Source: Spirochaetaceae bacterium
Lineage (GTDB): Bacteria > Spirochaetota > Spirochaetia > Treponematales > Breznakiellaceae
Direction: 5' to 3'
Length of the DNA stretch: 12,749 nucleotides
Assembly (NCBI GenBank): GCA_031290205.1
Contig: JAITNZ010000009.1
Span: forward strand, 1-12,749
The notes beneath the pieces are model-generated. The model searched no databases. It had not been told where the DNA came from and saw only the letters and a list, made by a program, of their open reading frames with translations. Shown here piece by piece: positions 12,728 through 12,749 of this stretch; the stretch's first letter is position 1; every line of letters begins with the position of its first letter. A program made the position numbers and the translations under genes.

Positions 12728-12749
12728 GGGGGGGCGGGGCGGGGGGGGG
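12728..12749. repeat. G-rich tract at window edge
   Basis: G7-C-G4-C-G9 up to the end of the window. The composition resembles the outer part of the inverted-repeat arms at 64-82 and 397-415, so a further copy of that repeat may start here. Confidence 0.45.

Overview
The window looks like chromosomal DNA of a spirochaete of the Treponema type, moderately GC-rich, perhaps a gut or termite-gut lineage. The placement is inferred from the treponeme-style OstA/LptD-like barrel protein, the BtuF-like lipoprotein and the TTGACA-type promoters; no rRNA or other phylogenetic marker is present to confirm it. Both window edges lie in GC-rich repeat DNA.

Positions 1-600 hold no convincing gene. They contain two copies of a structured repeat (period 333 bp, 6 mismatches over 216 bp). 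One copy encloses a 176-bp element with 31-bp terminal inverted repeats.

Positions 627-6334 form one apparent plus-strand transport operon. It has a promoter, a cobalamin riboswitch, a two-gene ABC-2-type transporter (ATPase and permease), then a BtuF-like lipoprotein, a BtuC/FecCD permease and a BtuD-like ATPase carrying an extra C-terminal domain, and it ends at an intrinsic terminator. The last three genes should bring corrinoid across the inner membrane. The substrate of the first pair is unknown. Two long G tracts (11 and 9 G) lie in coding sequence at places where slippage would have large effects: loss of one G from the first fuses btuF in frame to btuC, and loss of one from the second removes the extra domain of the ATPase.

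Positions 6335-6630 hold two small ORFs that look like gene debris. From there to about 12430 everything reads on the minus strand. In transcription order these are a brnT/brnA-like toxin-antitoxin pair with a half-length BrnT, a palindrome-rich spacer, secE-nusG-lptD as a tight cluster, coaD with its own consensus promoter, and a hotdog-fold thioesterase. NusG is normally followed by rplK and other ribosomal protein genes; here it is followed 4 nt later by an outer-membrane assembly gene. The LptD-like protein has no cysteine and carries a SAP-like motif behind its signal peptide.

At the right end a strong plus-strand promoter sits directly in front of a 42-codon membrane-protein ORF, and the window then runs into G-rich DNA resembling the repeats at the left edge.
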